Source: CAMBDR01 sp046597185 (GTDB lineage Bacteria; Pseudomonadota; Gammaproteobacteria; Burkholderiales; Burkholderiaceae_D). From it: 10,663 bases of DNA. Below are positions 1 to 5,950 of the stretch, piece by piece (position 1 is the stretch's first letter; the number at the start of each line of letters is the position of its first letter). The position numbers and the translations under genes are program-made. Where the stretch lies: assembly GCA_046597185.1 (NCBI GenBank), contig JBKJLF010000738.1:1-10663 (forward strand). The letters are read 5' to 3'. The notes beneath the pieces are model-generated. The model saw only the letters and a list, made by a program, of their open reading frames with translations, ran no database searches and was not told where the DNA came from.

Positions 1-192
1 GTAGCCTCACGCGGCGGCGTGCATTTGCCGCCGGTGGGCGGCACCAGCCAAGGCTTGTCCATCGTGCCGCAAATGGATGCCTTCGCCAACCTGTTTGGCT
101 TGTTGATGCCTATTGGCGTTGGCCTGCTCGCATCCTGGTGGCCGGCTACCAGATCGGCCAATCTCAACCCGATTGACGCCCTGACTCATTGA
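1..192 (+). CDS. C-terminal end of an FtsX/MacB-type ABC transporter permease (partial)
   Basis: The window opens inside this gene; frame 1 is open from base 1 to the TGA at 190-192, giving 63 residues. The visible part has a Pro/Gly-rich stretch (LPPVGGTSQG), a hydrophobic segment (FGLLMPIGVGLLASWW), then a positively charged end (PATRSANLNPIDALTH). A last transmembrane helix followed by 'P-A-x-R-x-A-x-L-x-P-x-x-A-L' is the usual C-terminus of MacB/LolC/FtsX permeases. These inner-membrane proteins work with a cytoplasmic ATPase to drive lipoprotein extraction, drug or peptide efflux, or mechanotransmission. The likely ATPase partner is not adjacent but lies two genes downstream (2432-3127). 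The stop codon falls inside an octamer repeat array. The substrate cannot be deduced from this fragment. Confidence 0.8.
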   Translation, partial: VASRGGVHLPPVGGTSQGLSIVPQMDAFANLFGLLMPIGVGLLASWWPATRSANLNPIDALTH

Positions 193-246
193 CTCATTGC
201 CCCATTGACTCATTGCCCCATTGACTCACTAACTCATTGATCCATT
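183..246 (+). repeat. Tandem array of eight 8-bp units (gactcatt / gccccatt type)
   Basis: Eight consecutive octamers start at 183, 191, 199, 207, 215, 223, 231 and 239: gactcatt, gactcatt, gccccatt, gactcatt, gccccatt, gactcact, aactcatt, gatccatt. Units 2-3 and 4-5 form a perfectly duplicated 16-mer. The array starts at the last codons of the permease, supplies its TGA stop, and ends four bases before the GGAGA ribosome binding site of the next gene. Because 8 is not a multiple of 3 but each CATTGA junction contains a stop in the permease frame at the array entry, a change in copy number would mostly alter the intergenic spacing rather than the permease protein. Confidence 0.85.
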
Positions 247-260
247 GCCGGAGAAACACC

Positions 261-1037
261 ATGCAAGAGCAGTCATCCAGTTTTATGCGCGATTTTGTTC
301 ATTCCCTGTCACTCGTGGGGGTCTTGCTGCTGGCCGGACTAGCACCATTGCCGGGCCACGCCGAATTGACAGCCTTGCAAATTCTGGACAAGGCAGACGA
401 CCGGCTCGACATCAAGAATTCCCAGATCGATTTGGAAATGCTGGTTTACCGCGACAAGGAATTGCGCAAGACCTATCGCATGGCACTGCAATATCGGGAC
501 GCCGACCACACCATGGCTGAAACCGTTTTTCCGCCACGCAACGAAGGCGAAAAGATGTTGCAGGCGGGCCGCCGCAACTATTGGCTGTTTTTACCCAACA
601 TCAACCGGGCGATCCGCATTTCCGAATCGAACAATTTTTCCAACAGCGATTTTTCCAATTCCGACATATTGTCGCCACGCCTGAGTAACGAGTACACGCC
701 CAAATTGCTCAGTATCGAAAAACTGAATCAGGATGAAGCCTACAAGCTTGAATTATTGGCCAAGGACGATACCACGCCGTATGCCAAGATCGTGTATTGG
801 GTACGCAAGAACGATTTCTTCCCGTTGCGCCGCGACTATTACACTTTTTCGCAACAATTGCTCAAGCGGCTCGATATTGCCGCCACCACCGATGTCATGA
901 AGGGCAATCCCGATACCCTGATCATGGGCAGCGTTCTTGAGCGCGACAAAAAAACCGTGATCCGGTATGTGAAACATGTCGCCAATAAAAAATACCCTGA
1001 TGGCACGTTCCATCAGGATTCGCTGATGAAGCGTTAA
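261..1037 (+). CDS. Exported LolA-like 'outer membrane lipoprotein-sorting' protein
   Basis: A 258-residue periplasmic protein. The ATG at 261 is preferred because GGAGA (250-254) sits 6 nt upstream; an in-frame ATC at 237 would start inside the repeat array. Residues 9-35 form a signal peptide (positively charged start, hydrophobic VGVLLLAGL, cleavage near GHA/EL). The mature part begins ALQILDKADD and shows the block pattern of LolA-like proteins found with FtsX-type transporters: EKMLQAGRRNYWLFLPNINRA, then SNSDFSNSDIL, then YWVRKNDFFPLRRDYYT. These proteins have a half-barrel fold that can cradle a lipid or lipoprotein acyl chain. It lies 68 nt after the permease and 11 nt before the outer-membrane protein gene, consistent with a periplasmic shuttle between the two membranes. 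The cargo is unknown; true LolA function is not implied. Confidence 0.82.
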   Translation: MQEQSSSFMRDFVHSLSLVGVLLLAGLAPLPGHAELTALQILDKADDRLDIKNSQIDLEMLVYRDKELRKTYRMALQYRDADHTMAETVFPPRNEGEKMLQAGRRNYWLFLPNINRAIRISESNNFSNSDFSNSDILSPRLSNEYTPKLLSIEKLNQDEAYKLELLAKDDTTPYAKIVYWVRKNDFFPLRRDYYTFSQQLLKRLDIAATTDVMKGNPDTLIMGSVLERDKKTVIRYVKHVANKKYPDGTFHQDSLMKR

Positions 1038-1048
1038 AGGTCGGCGAC

Positions 1049-2392
1049 GTGAAAAAACAGTTCTTGACACCATCTGCCCTGAGCCTGACCATCGGTCTGC
1101 TGGTAGCCATCGGGCCGATGGTGCATGCCGGTGAATTGACGCCGGCCAGCGCCGTGCCAACAAGCGACCCCGCACCGGCAACGCCGCCCGCCAACGATCC
1201 GTTTGGTGACAGCAACCCGCTTGACCTGATCAAACGCACGGTGCCAGCCAACCAGAAACAGGATGCAGGCACGCTCGACTTCAAAGGATCGTTGTTTTTG
1301 AAACTCGATGCCAACCATCTGCGTGAAGCTGCCAGACTCAATCCGGGCAACCAAATGGGCCTGAAAAAACACGACGCCACCGTGGAAGGACGCACCACGC
1401 TCTCCAGTACGCTCGACAGCCAGCGTCGATGGCGCTGGCTGTTCAAGGGCTTTGCTTCGAGCGCCGATTTTCGCCAGGGCGATGGCGTGATCGGTACCCA
1501 TTTGCGCGCCGACGAACTGTTTATTGACTGGAAGTCGAATCCATTTTTTGCCAGCTTCGGGAAGCGGCGCGTTAACTGGGGGCATGCGCAGGGGTTTAAC
1601 GTGGTCAACGTGGTGGCACCGGCACGCGATCCGCTCAACCCCGACTATGAAACCGAAGGCCAGCCGATGCTGTGGCTCAGCCGGGGCAGCAGCAGCACGG
1701 CCGACCTGTTTTTTACGCGCGGCAATTACCGCGACAGTGACAGCGGCAGCATCAGCGGCGACAAGCCGCGCTGGGGGCTGCGCTGGAGTATTCCTGTCGG
1801 GGAAGCCGATCTGGCACTGTACTACTTTGACGGCAGGCGTTACCAGAACGGTCTGGCGTTCGAGCGCATGCTGGGAGCATCCTTTTCTGCCAACCTGATG
1901 CCGGGCTTAAGCCTGTATGGCGAACTGGCCAGCTTCTCGCACAACTATCGCCGTTATTTTGACGCCAATGGCGCGATTCGCCAAAAGGACGGTACCAGCC
2001 ACAAGCTGGTGGTGGGTGCGCTGTGGGATCTGGGCGGCAGATCCAACCTGTTTGCCGAAGTGTTTTACAACGGCCAGGGCGCGAACAAACAGGAGCGACA
2101 ATCGTTTTGGCAAGCGGGGGCACGCAACCATGAATTGCTCAGGGAATTTGTTCCGCTGGCGATGAACCGCCGCTATGCTTTGCTTGGTTTCAAAAAGGAA
2201 TACCGGGAAAAATATGCGCTTAACCTGAATGTGCTGATTGCCGCCGACCGCTCGACGAATTTGCGCATCGAAGGCAGCTATTTATATTCGGATTATTTTG
2301 ACCTTAAGGGCATCATTTCGCATACTGCCGGCAAGCAGGACTCCGAATTTGGCAGCAGTATGCGAAATGATGCCCAACGCCAAACAGTTTGA
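1049..2392 (+). CDS. Outer-membrane beta-barrel protein, apparent 3' frameshift
   Basis: The 447-residue product starts at a GTG (1049) with AAAGG (1036-1040) 8 nt upstream. Residues 1-27 are a signal peptide (MKKQFL start, hydrophobic core, VHA/GEL). After a Pro/Ala-rich linker the protein has the alternating, aromatic-rich pattern of a transmembrane beta-barrel, including FASFGKRRVNWGHAQGFNVV followed by APARDPLNP. That pattern resembles outer-membrane proteins of the DUF1302-like/uncharacterised type often encoded beside FtsX transporters. The current C-terminus (MRNDAQRQTV) does not look like a barrel end. Dropping one C from the CCC at 2373-2375 gives ...DANAKQFELQLSTHF, an amphipathic strand ending in Phe (the BAM recognition signal), with stop at 2415-2417 and a total of 455 residues. 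The gene is therefore either recently broken or contains a sequencing error. Its role as the outer-membrane part of the transport system is inferred from the operon. Confidence 0.8.
   Translation: MKKQFLTPSALSLTIGLLVAIGPMVHAGELTPASAVPTSDPAPATPPANDPFGDSNPLDLIKRTVPANQKQDAGTLDFKGSLFLKLDANHLREAARLNPGNQMGLKKHDATVEGRTTLSSTLDSQRRWRWLFKGFASSADFRQGDGVIGTHLRADELFIDWKSNPFFASFGKRRVNWGHAQGFNVVNVVAPARDPLNPDYETEGQPMLWLSRGSSSTADLFFTRGNYRDSDSGSISGDKPRWGLRWSIPVGEADLALYYFDGRRYQNGLAFERMLGASFSANLMPGLSLYGELASFSHNYRRYFDANGAIRQKDGTSHKLVVGALWDLGGRSNLFAEVFYNGQGANKQERQSFWQAGARNHELLREFVPLAMNRRYALLGFKKEYREKYALNLNVLIAADRSTNLRIEGSYLYSDYFDLKGIISHTAGKQDSEFGSSMRNDAQRQTV
2308..2375. repeat. Perfect 21-bp inverted repeat with 26-nt loop inside the barrel gene
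   Basis: The left arm 2308-2328 begins gggcatcatttcgc and its exact reverse complement is 2355-2375, ending gcgaaatgatgccc. The intervening 26 nt (2329-2354) form the loop. No U-run follows the right arm, so it is not a classic intrinsic terminator. The arms sit within the last codons of the outer-membrane protein, and the suspected +1 frameshift (CCC, 2373-2375) is the foot of the right arm, paired with GGG at 2308-2310. In mRNA it would fold into a very stable hairpin between the barrel and ATPase genes. Confidence 0.9.
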
Positions 2393-2417
2393 ACTCCAGT
2401 TAAGTACCCATTTTTGA
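2376..2417 (+). other. Out-of-frame C-terminal beta-strand of the outer-membrane protein
   Basis: In the frame one base on from the annotated barrel gene, these bases read NAKQFELQLSTHF followed by TGA (2415-2417). Alternating hydrophobic residues with a terminal Phe are the standard last strand of BAM-inserted barrels, and the stop lies 14 nt before the ATPase ATG, the kind of spacing expected in this packed operon. The stretch is not translated if the sequence is correct as given. Confidence 0.7.
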
Positions 2418-2431
2418 AGTGAAAGAAGACG

Positions 2432-3127
2432 ATGGATATCAAGATCAAATCAGTCTGCAGGCATTATCATCTCGGACAAACCCTGGTGCAAGCCTTGCAG
2501 GATATTTCCTTTGAAGTCAGGCAGGGCGAATTCCTGGCCTTGACCGGGCCTTCCGGCAGCGGCAAATCGACGCTGTTGCACCTGCTCGGTGCATTGGACA
2601 AGCCCGATAGTGGCGAAGTCTGGATGGGCGACCAATTGATCAACAAACTGGAAGACGACCGTCTGGCCGCGATCCGCCGCGACAACATCGGCTTTATCTT
2701 CCAGTCGTTCAATTTGATTCCGGTATTGAGTGTCTTTGGCAATGTCGAATTTCCCTTGCAACTGCAAAACGTCGCCAAAAAGGAACGCGCCGAACGGGTG
2801 TTGACGGTACTCGAAAGCGTGGGCCTGTCGCATCGCGTTCATCACAAAACCGAAGAATTGAGCGGTGGCCAACGCCAGCGCGTGGCCATTGCTCGTGCCT
2901 TGGTGACCCGGCCCGACATTTTGCTTTCTGACGAACCGACCGCCAACCTTGATTCCAAAACCGGACACGAAATCATTGAACTGATGCAACGCCTCAATGC
3001 CGACCATAAGGTGACGCTGGTGTTTGCCACCCATGACAGCAAGATCGTGGCCAATGCCCACCGCGTGATCAAAATCCTGGATGGCAAAATCGAGGACGAC
3101 AGCAGCCCGCGATCTGCCGCAGCCTGA
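2432..3127 (+). CDS. ABC transporter ATP-binding protein, MacB/LolD/FtsE class
   Basis: The 231-residue cytoplasmic ATPase is of normal length for the class and has every catalytic motif: Walker A GPSGSGKST at 39-47, Q-loop Gln91 (FIFQSFNLIP), signature LSGGQ at 143-147, Walker B DILLSDEPT at 162-170 with catalytic Glu168, D-loop ANLDSKTG at 171-178, and H-loop His201 (FATHD). The QSFNLIPVLSVFGNVEFPL block is typical of the subfamily that powers FtsX-fold permeases. It should pair with the permease ending at 192, although the LolA-like and barrel genes sit in between. A purine-rich GAAAGAAG (2421-2428) precedes the ATG. The C-terminal tail (EDDSSPRSAAA) is probably flexible. Which substrate is moved (lipoprotein, lipid, lipopeptide or peptide) cannot be told from the ATPase. 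Confidence 0.93.
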   Translation: MDIKIKSVCRHYHLGQTLVQALQDISFEVRQGEFLALTGPSGSGKSTLLHLLGALDKPDSGEVWMGDQLINKLEDDRLAAIRRDNIGFIFQSFNLIPVLSVFGNVEFPLQLQNVAKKERAERVLTVLESVGLSHRVHHKTEELSGGQRQRVAIARALVTRPDILLSDEPTANLDSKTGHEIIELMQRLNADHKVTLVFATHDSKIVANAHRVIKILDGKIEDDSSPRSAAA

Positions 3128-3191
3128 GCCGACCGACAGCACCAACACAACCAACACAGCCAACTGCCATTACGCCAACCGGATACCGAAC

Positions 3192-3791
3192 ATGGGTCGC
3201 AAGAAGATCATAGAAGACGAGCAATTGTTGATGCATGCACGCACGCTGTTTCTGGAAAAAGGGATACAAGCTTCGACCAAGGACATCGCCACGCTGGCCG
3301 GCATCTCCCAGGCGACGCTGTTCCAACGCTTTCCGACCAAGGAAGCCCTGTTTCACGCCGCCATTGTCATCCCCAAGCCAGACACCAACGCCATCCTCGG
3401 CGCAGCACTCGACCATGCCGATCCGGTATCGGCCTTGAGCGCCATTTGCGAAGCCATGCTGACCTATTTTCGGGCCATGATGCCACTGGCACTGCAACTA
3501 TGGACGCATCCGGCCATCTCCCTGCAAGACATGCAGGGACAGTTTCAAAAAAACAATCCTGCGCTTCTGGGCAATGCATTGACCGAGCACCTGCGGGAAC
3601 TCAATCAGGGCGGCAAGGCCAGCATCGCCAACCCGGCCTCTTCAGCCTTTTTGCTGGTTGCCGCCATTCATAGCCTGGCCCTGTTTGAACTGATGGGTGC
3701 GCACGGCGGTCAATTTCCGCCATCTACTATCAACGCCATGGTCGATTCTCTATGGCGTGGCATGGCAACAGATAAAAACACCACAGATTGA
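3192..3791 (+). CDS. TetR-family transcriptional regulator
   Basis: A 199-residue protein, the usual TetR length. The N-terminal DNA-binding domain reads MGRKKIIEDEQLLMHARTLF, then LEKGIQASTKDIATLAGISQ and ATLFQRFPTKEALFHAAI. The helix-turn-helix falls at roughly 28-47, with the diagnostic 'T-x-x-D-I-A-x-x-A-G-[IV]-S-x-x-[TL]-x-[FY]-x-x-F-x-x-K-E-x-L' pattern. The ATG at 3192 is chosen because this domain begins there; the frame is open upstream to 3081, but that part (low-complexity Thr/Asn) overlaps the ATPase gene. Residues 60-199 form a helical ligand-binding/dimerisation half that I cannot assign to a subfamily. The gene lies 64 nt after the ATPase and looks co-transcribed, so it probably senses a small hydrophobic molecule and controls this operon, the downstream synthase, or both. 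The ribosome binding site is weak (GGAT at 3181-3184). Confidence 0.9.
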   Translation: MGRKKIIEDEQLLMHARTLFLEKGIQASTKDIATLAGISQATLFQRFPTKEALFHAAIVIPKPDTNAILGAALDHADPVSALSAICEAMLTYFRAMMPLALQLWTHPAISLQDMQGQFQKNNPALLGNALTEHLRELNQGGKASIANPASSAFLLVAAIHSLALFELMGAHGGQFPPSTINAMVDSLWRGMATDKNTTD

Positions 3792-3804
3792 CTCAATATA
3801 ACCA

Positions 3805-3833
3805 TTGATATGCACATCATTAATCAATATCAA
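3805..3833 (+). promoter_or_regulatory. Candidate promoter with overlapping inverted repeat (possible TetR operator)
   Basis: TTGATA (3805-3810) and TATCAA (3828-3833) match -35 and -10 hexamers at 5/6 and 4/6 with an ideal 17-bp spacer. The same bases form a 7-bp inverted repeat, ttgatat (3805-3811) and atatcaa (3827-3833). The site lies between the TetR gene and a small membrane protein gene whose ribosome binding site starts around 3849. Repression by the neighbouring TetR protein is inference. Confidence 0.35.
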
Positions 3834-3859
3834 CAGTGTAACCAATAAAAGGAGCATTC

Positions 3860-3979
3860 ATGAAAAAGAAACTCATTAACATTGCCGCAATTGCCGCCAT
3901 ATTGGCTGTTATCGGTTTTGTCGCGCAGCACTATGGCAGCCGCGCTATCGATTTTGTAATTAAAATGCACGGCGGCTAG
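3860..3979 (+). CDS. Small single-pass membrane protein, 39 aa
   Basis: This ORF reads MKKKLINIAAIAAILAVIGF followed by VAQHYGSRAIDFVIKMHGG and stops at TAG (3977-3979). An AAAAGGAG ribosome binding site (3847-3854), among the strongest in the window, sits 5 nt before the ATG. Three lysines precede a hydrophobic helix of about 17-19 residues (6-23), and the C-terminal part is a mildly amphipathic, basic segment. The likely topology is a single inner-membrane helix; a cleaved secretion signal is also possible, but no clean cleavage site is seen. I do not recognise the family. It sits alone between the TetR gene and the polyketide synthase, so it could be co-regulated with either. Small proteins of this shape often modulate a transporter or membrane enzyme, but no function is assigned here. 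Confidence 0.65.
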   Translation: MKKKLINIAAIAAILAVIGFVAQHYGSRAIDFVIKMHGG

Positions 3980-3990
3980 CAATATATGTT

Positions 3991-4019
3991 TTAAAAAATC
4001 AGGACTGTAGTACTATAGT
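3991..4019 (+). promoter_or_regulatory. Candidate sigma70 promoter for the polyketide synthase
   Basis: TTAAAA (3991-3996) and TATAGT (4014-4019) are spaced by 17 bp in an AT-rich stretch after the small membrane protein gene. The -10 lies inside the 8-bp palindrome actatagt (4012-4019). Transcription would begin near 4026, leaving a leader of about 155 nt before the synthase ATG at 4181. The -35 match is only 4/6. Confidence 0.35.
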
Positions 4020-4044
4020 TCGTGTTGATTTGAGGCATCCAAAA

Positions 4045-4179
4045 ATGCCCAAGCACTTCGCTCTATTTGGATTCAATTGTTGGTGGTTGCAACGATTCAT
4101 CTGGCGAAACTGCAAAGTACATAATCGCAAGCAAGTCCAAATCTACATTCAAGGCAATGCGCCACCAGCAAGAGGATGA
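4045..4179 (+). CDS. Possible 44-aa leader ORF upstream of the synthase
   Basis: The ATG at 4045 has GAGG (4032-4035) 9 nt upstream and is open for 44 codons to the TGA at 4177-4179, one base before the synthase ATG (TGAAATG). The peptide starts MPKHFALFGFNCWWLQRFIW and continues with many basic residues; it matches no family I know. The position suggests translational coupling, since ribosomes ending here would be placed on the synthase start. The ribosome binding site of the synthase lies inside this ORF. Chance openness is quite possible at this length, so this is a weak call. Confidence 0.25.
   Translation: MPKHFALFGFNCWWLQRFIWRNCKVHNRKQVQIYIQGNAPPARG
4171..4175 (+). promoter_or_regulatory. 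Ribosome binding site deciding the synthase start
   Basis: AGAGG ends 5 nt before the ATG at 4181. The frame is open further upstream to a TTG at 4067 and an ATG at 4157, but neither has a good site (AAGG lies only 2 nt before 4157), and the extra residues are Ser/Lys-rich with no adenylation-domain character. Confidence 0.65.
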
Positions 4180-4180
4180 A

Positions 4181-5950
4181 ATGACCTTTACGCCAGTTGA
4201 CAGCAATACCATTGGTGAAGTGTTACCAATTAATTTTAAGTTAATAAATTTAACCATTGAATCTTGGGCGAACCGCACGCCTGATACCCCGGCATTGATA
4301 TTTCTGGAAGATGGCGAAACCGAAACCGAACGCGTCAGCTATCAGCAGTTGCACCAGCGTGCCGGTGAAATTGCCCAATGCCTGCGGCAACGCCAGCTCG
4401 TAGGCGAGCGGGTGCTGCTGCTGTTTCATTCCCGCATCGATTACATTACCGCATTTTTTGGCTGCCTGTACGCCGGGGTCATTGCCGTGCCGGTTTATCC
4501 GCCCCGCAATAACTACCATGCAGAACGGGTTTTAGCCATTGCGCATGACGCGCAAGCCAGGACGGTCTTGACCATGCAATACCTGCGTGCCGACATTGAG
4601 GCCAAGATGGCAGCACTGTCAGCCGATGCGGCGCTGGAAATTCTGGCCGTGGACGGCCCTGAAATGGTTTCCTCCAGTGTCTACATGAACCGGGAGCAAC
4701 TGCCAGAGCAGGTGGCCTACCTGCAATACACGTCCGGCTCCACCGGCACTCCCAAAGGCGTGATGGTCAAGCATGGCAACCTGATACAAAATTGCCTGTA
4801 TTCGGCTAAGGCGCAGGGCTTGCCGGAAGGTCGCTGCTTTGTTGCATGGCTTCCCATTTTTCACGATCTCGGCCTGGTGCACGGGATTTGCCTGCCGCTA
4901 ACCTTGGGCGGTACTGCGGTCTTCATGCCCTCGCCGGTGTTTGTGCAAAAGCCGTTGCGCTGGCTCAAGGCGATTTCGCGTTACCGTGCCGTATACACAC
5001 CGGCCCCCAATTTTGCTTACGAACTGTGCGCGACCAAAATCACTGCCGTCGAGGCGGCAACGCTGGATTTATCTTGCTGGCAAGTGGCCCTGAACGGGGC
5101 CGAACCGATTGCGCTGTCAACCTTGAACAAGTTCCGTGCCCATTTTGCCGCCAGCGGCTTTGATCCTGCCACGTTTTCCAGCGGCTATGGCCTGGCGGAA
5201 ACCACGCTTCTGGTCACTTCGGGCAAGCATGGCGAAATGACACCGGTGCTGTACCTGGACGCCGAAGAGATCAAGCAGGACAAGGTGGTGCTCTTGAACC
5301 CGGACGATCCGCTCGCCAAGGCACAAGTGTCGTCTGGCTGGATCATGCCTGACCCGCATGTCAAGATCGTCAACCCCAATACCATGTTGGAATGCAATGG
5401 TACCGAAGTCGGTGAAATCTGGGTTTCCGGCAGCAGCAATTGTGCAGGGTACTGGCGGCGTGCGCAGGAAAGTGTCGAAACCTTTGCCGCCACCCTCGCT
5501 GCTACCGGCGACACCTGCTACATTCGTACCGGCGACCTGGGCTTTGCCCATGCAGGGCAGCTATATGTCACCGGGCGACTGAAAGACCTGATCATTATCC
5601 GGGGTGCCAATCACTATCCTCAAGACATTGAACGCACCGCCGAAGATGCCCATCCGGCGCTGCGCAAGGGGGGCTGGGCTGCCGCTTTCACGCTCGAAGA
5701 CGCGCCCGACGCACCACAACTGGTGATCGTGATCGAAGTCGAACGCACCGAGCGGAAAAAGGTCGATGCCACCGAAGCCGGCCTGGCCATCATGCGCGCT
5801 GTCACCGAAAAGCACGGCATTGACGTTGATCTGGTGGTATTGATCGATCCCGCCGGAATTCCCAAAACCTCCAGCGGCAAAATCCAGCGGCGTCCCTGCA
5901 AGGCCATGATGCTCGCTGGCGAGCTCAGCGAAATCGGCCGCTGGCAGCGC
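4181..5950 (+). other. FAAL domain of the synthase (fatty acyl-AMP ligase)
   Basis: Residues 1-590 carry the adenylate-forming motifs: YLQYTSGSTGTPKG (180-193), APNFAYELC (the FAAL/long-chain version of the mid-domain motif), YGLAETTLLV (336-345), RTGDLG (449-454), then GRLKDLIIIRGANHYPQDIE, and PKTSSGKIQRR (561-571) with the C-terminal catalytic-type Lys567. The RGANHYPQDIE form and the direct fusion to a carrier protein indicate a FAAL, which passes acyl-AMP to phosphopantetheine on the ACP, rather than a free-standing acyl-CoA ligase. Chain length preference cannot be read from motifs. Confidence 0.92.

Noticed and set aside
183..246. CRISPR array
   Set aside because: The units are 8 bp and contiguous with no spacers; it is a simple tandem repeat.
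2308..2375. Intrinsic transcription terminator within the barrel gene
   Set aside because: The stem is strong, but the bases after it (aacgccaaacag) contain no T-run, and the operon seems to continue directly into the ATPase.
2450..3163. 237-codon minus-strand frame opposite the ABC ATPase
   Set aside because: It is the complement of a complete ATPase with all motifs; the translation has no family features and no ribosome binding site was apparent.
3081..3191. N-terminal extension of the TetR regulator into the ATPase gene
   Set aside because: The extra residues are low-complexity Thr/Asn and precede the normal TetR start (MGRKKIIEDE); the overlap with the ATPase frame is incidental.
3980..4066. 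Riboswitch or structured RNA in the synthase leader
   Set aside because: Apart from a short palindrome at the putative -10, I see no paired stems or recognisable aptamer core in this AT-rich stretch.
4067..4180. N-terminal extension of the synthase from a TTG at 4067 or the ATG at 4157
   Set aside because: There is no good ribosome binding site at either start, and the Ser/Lys-rich extension has no adenylation-domain features. The ATG at 4181 has AGAGG at good spacing.
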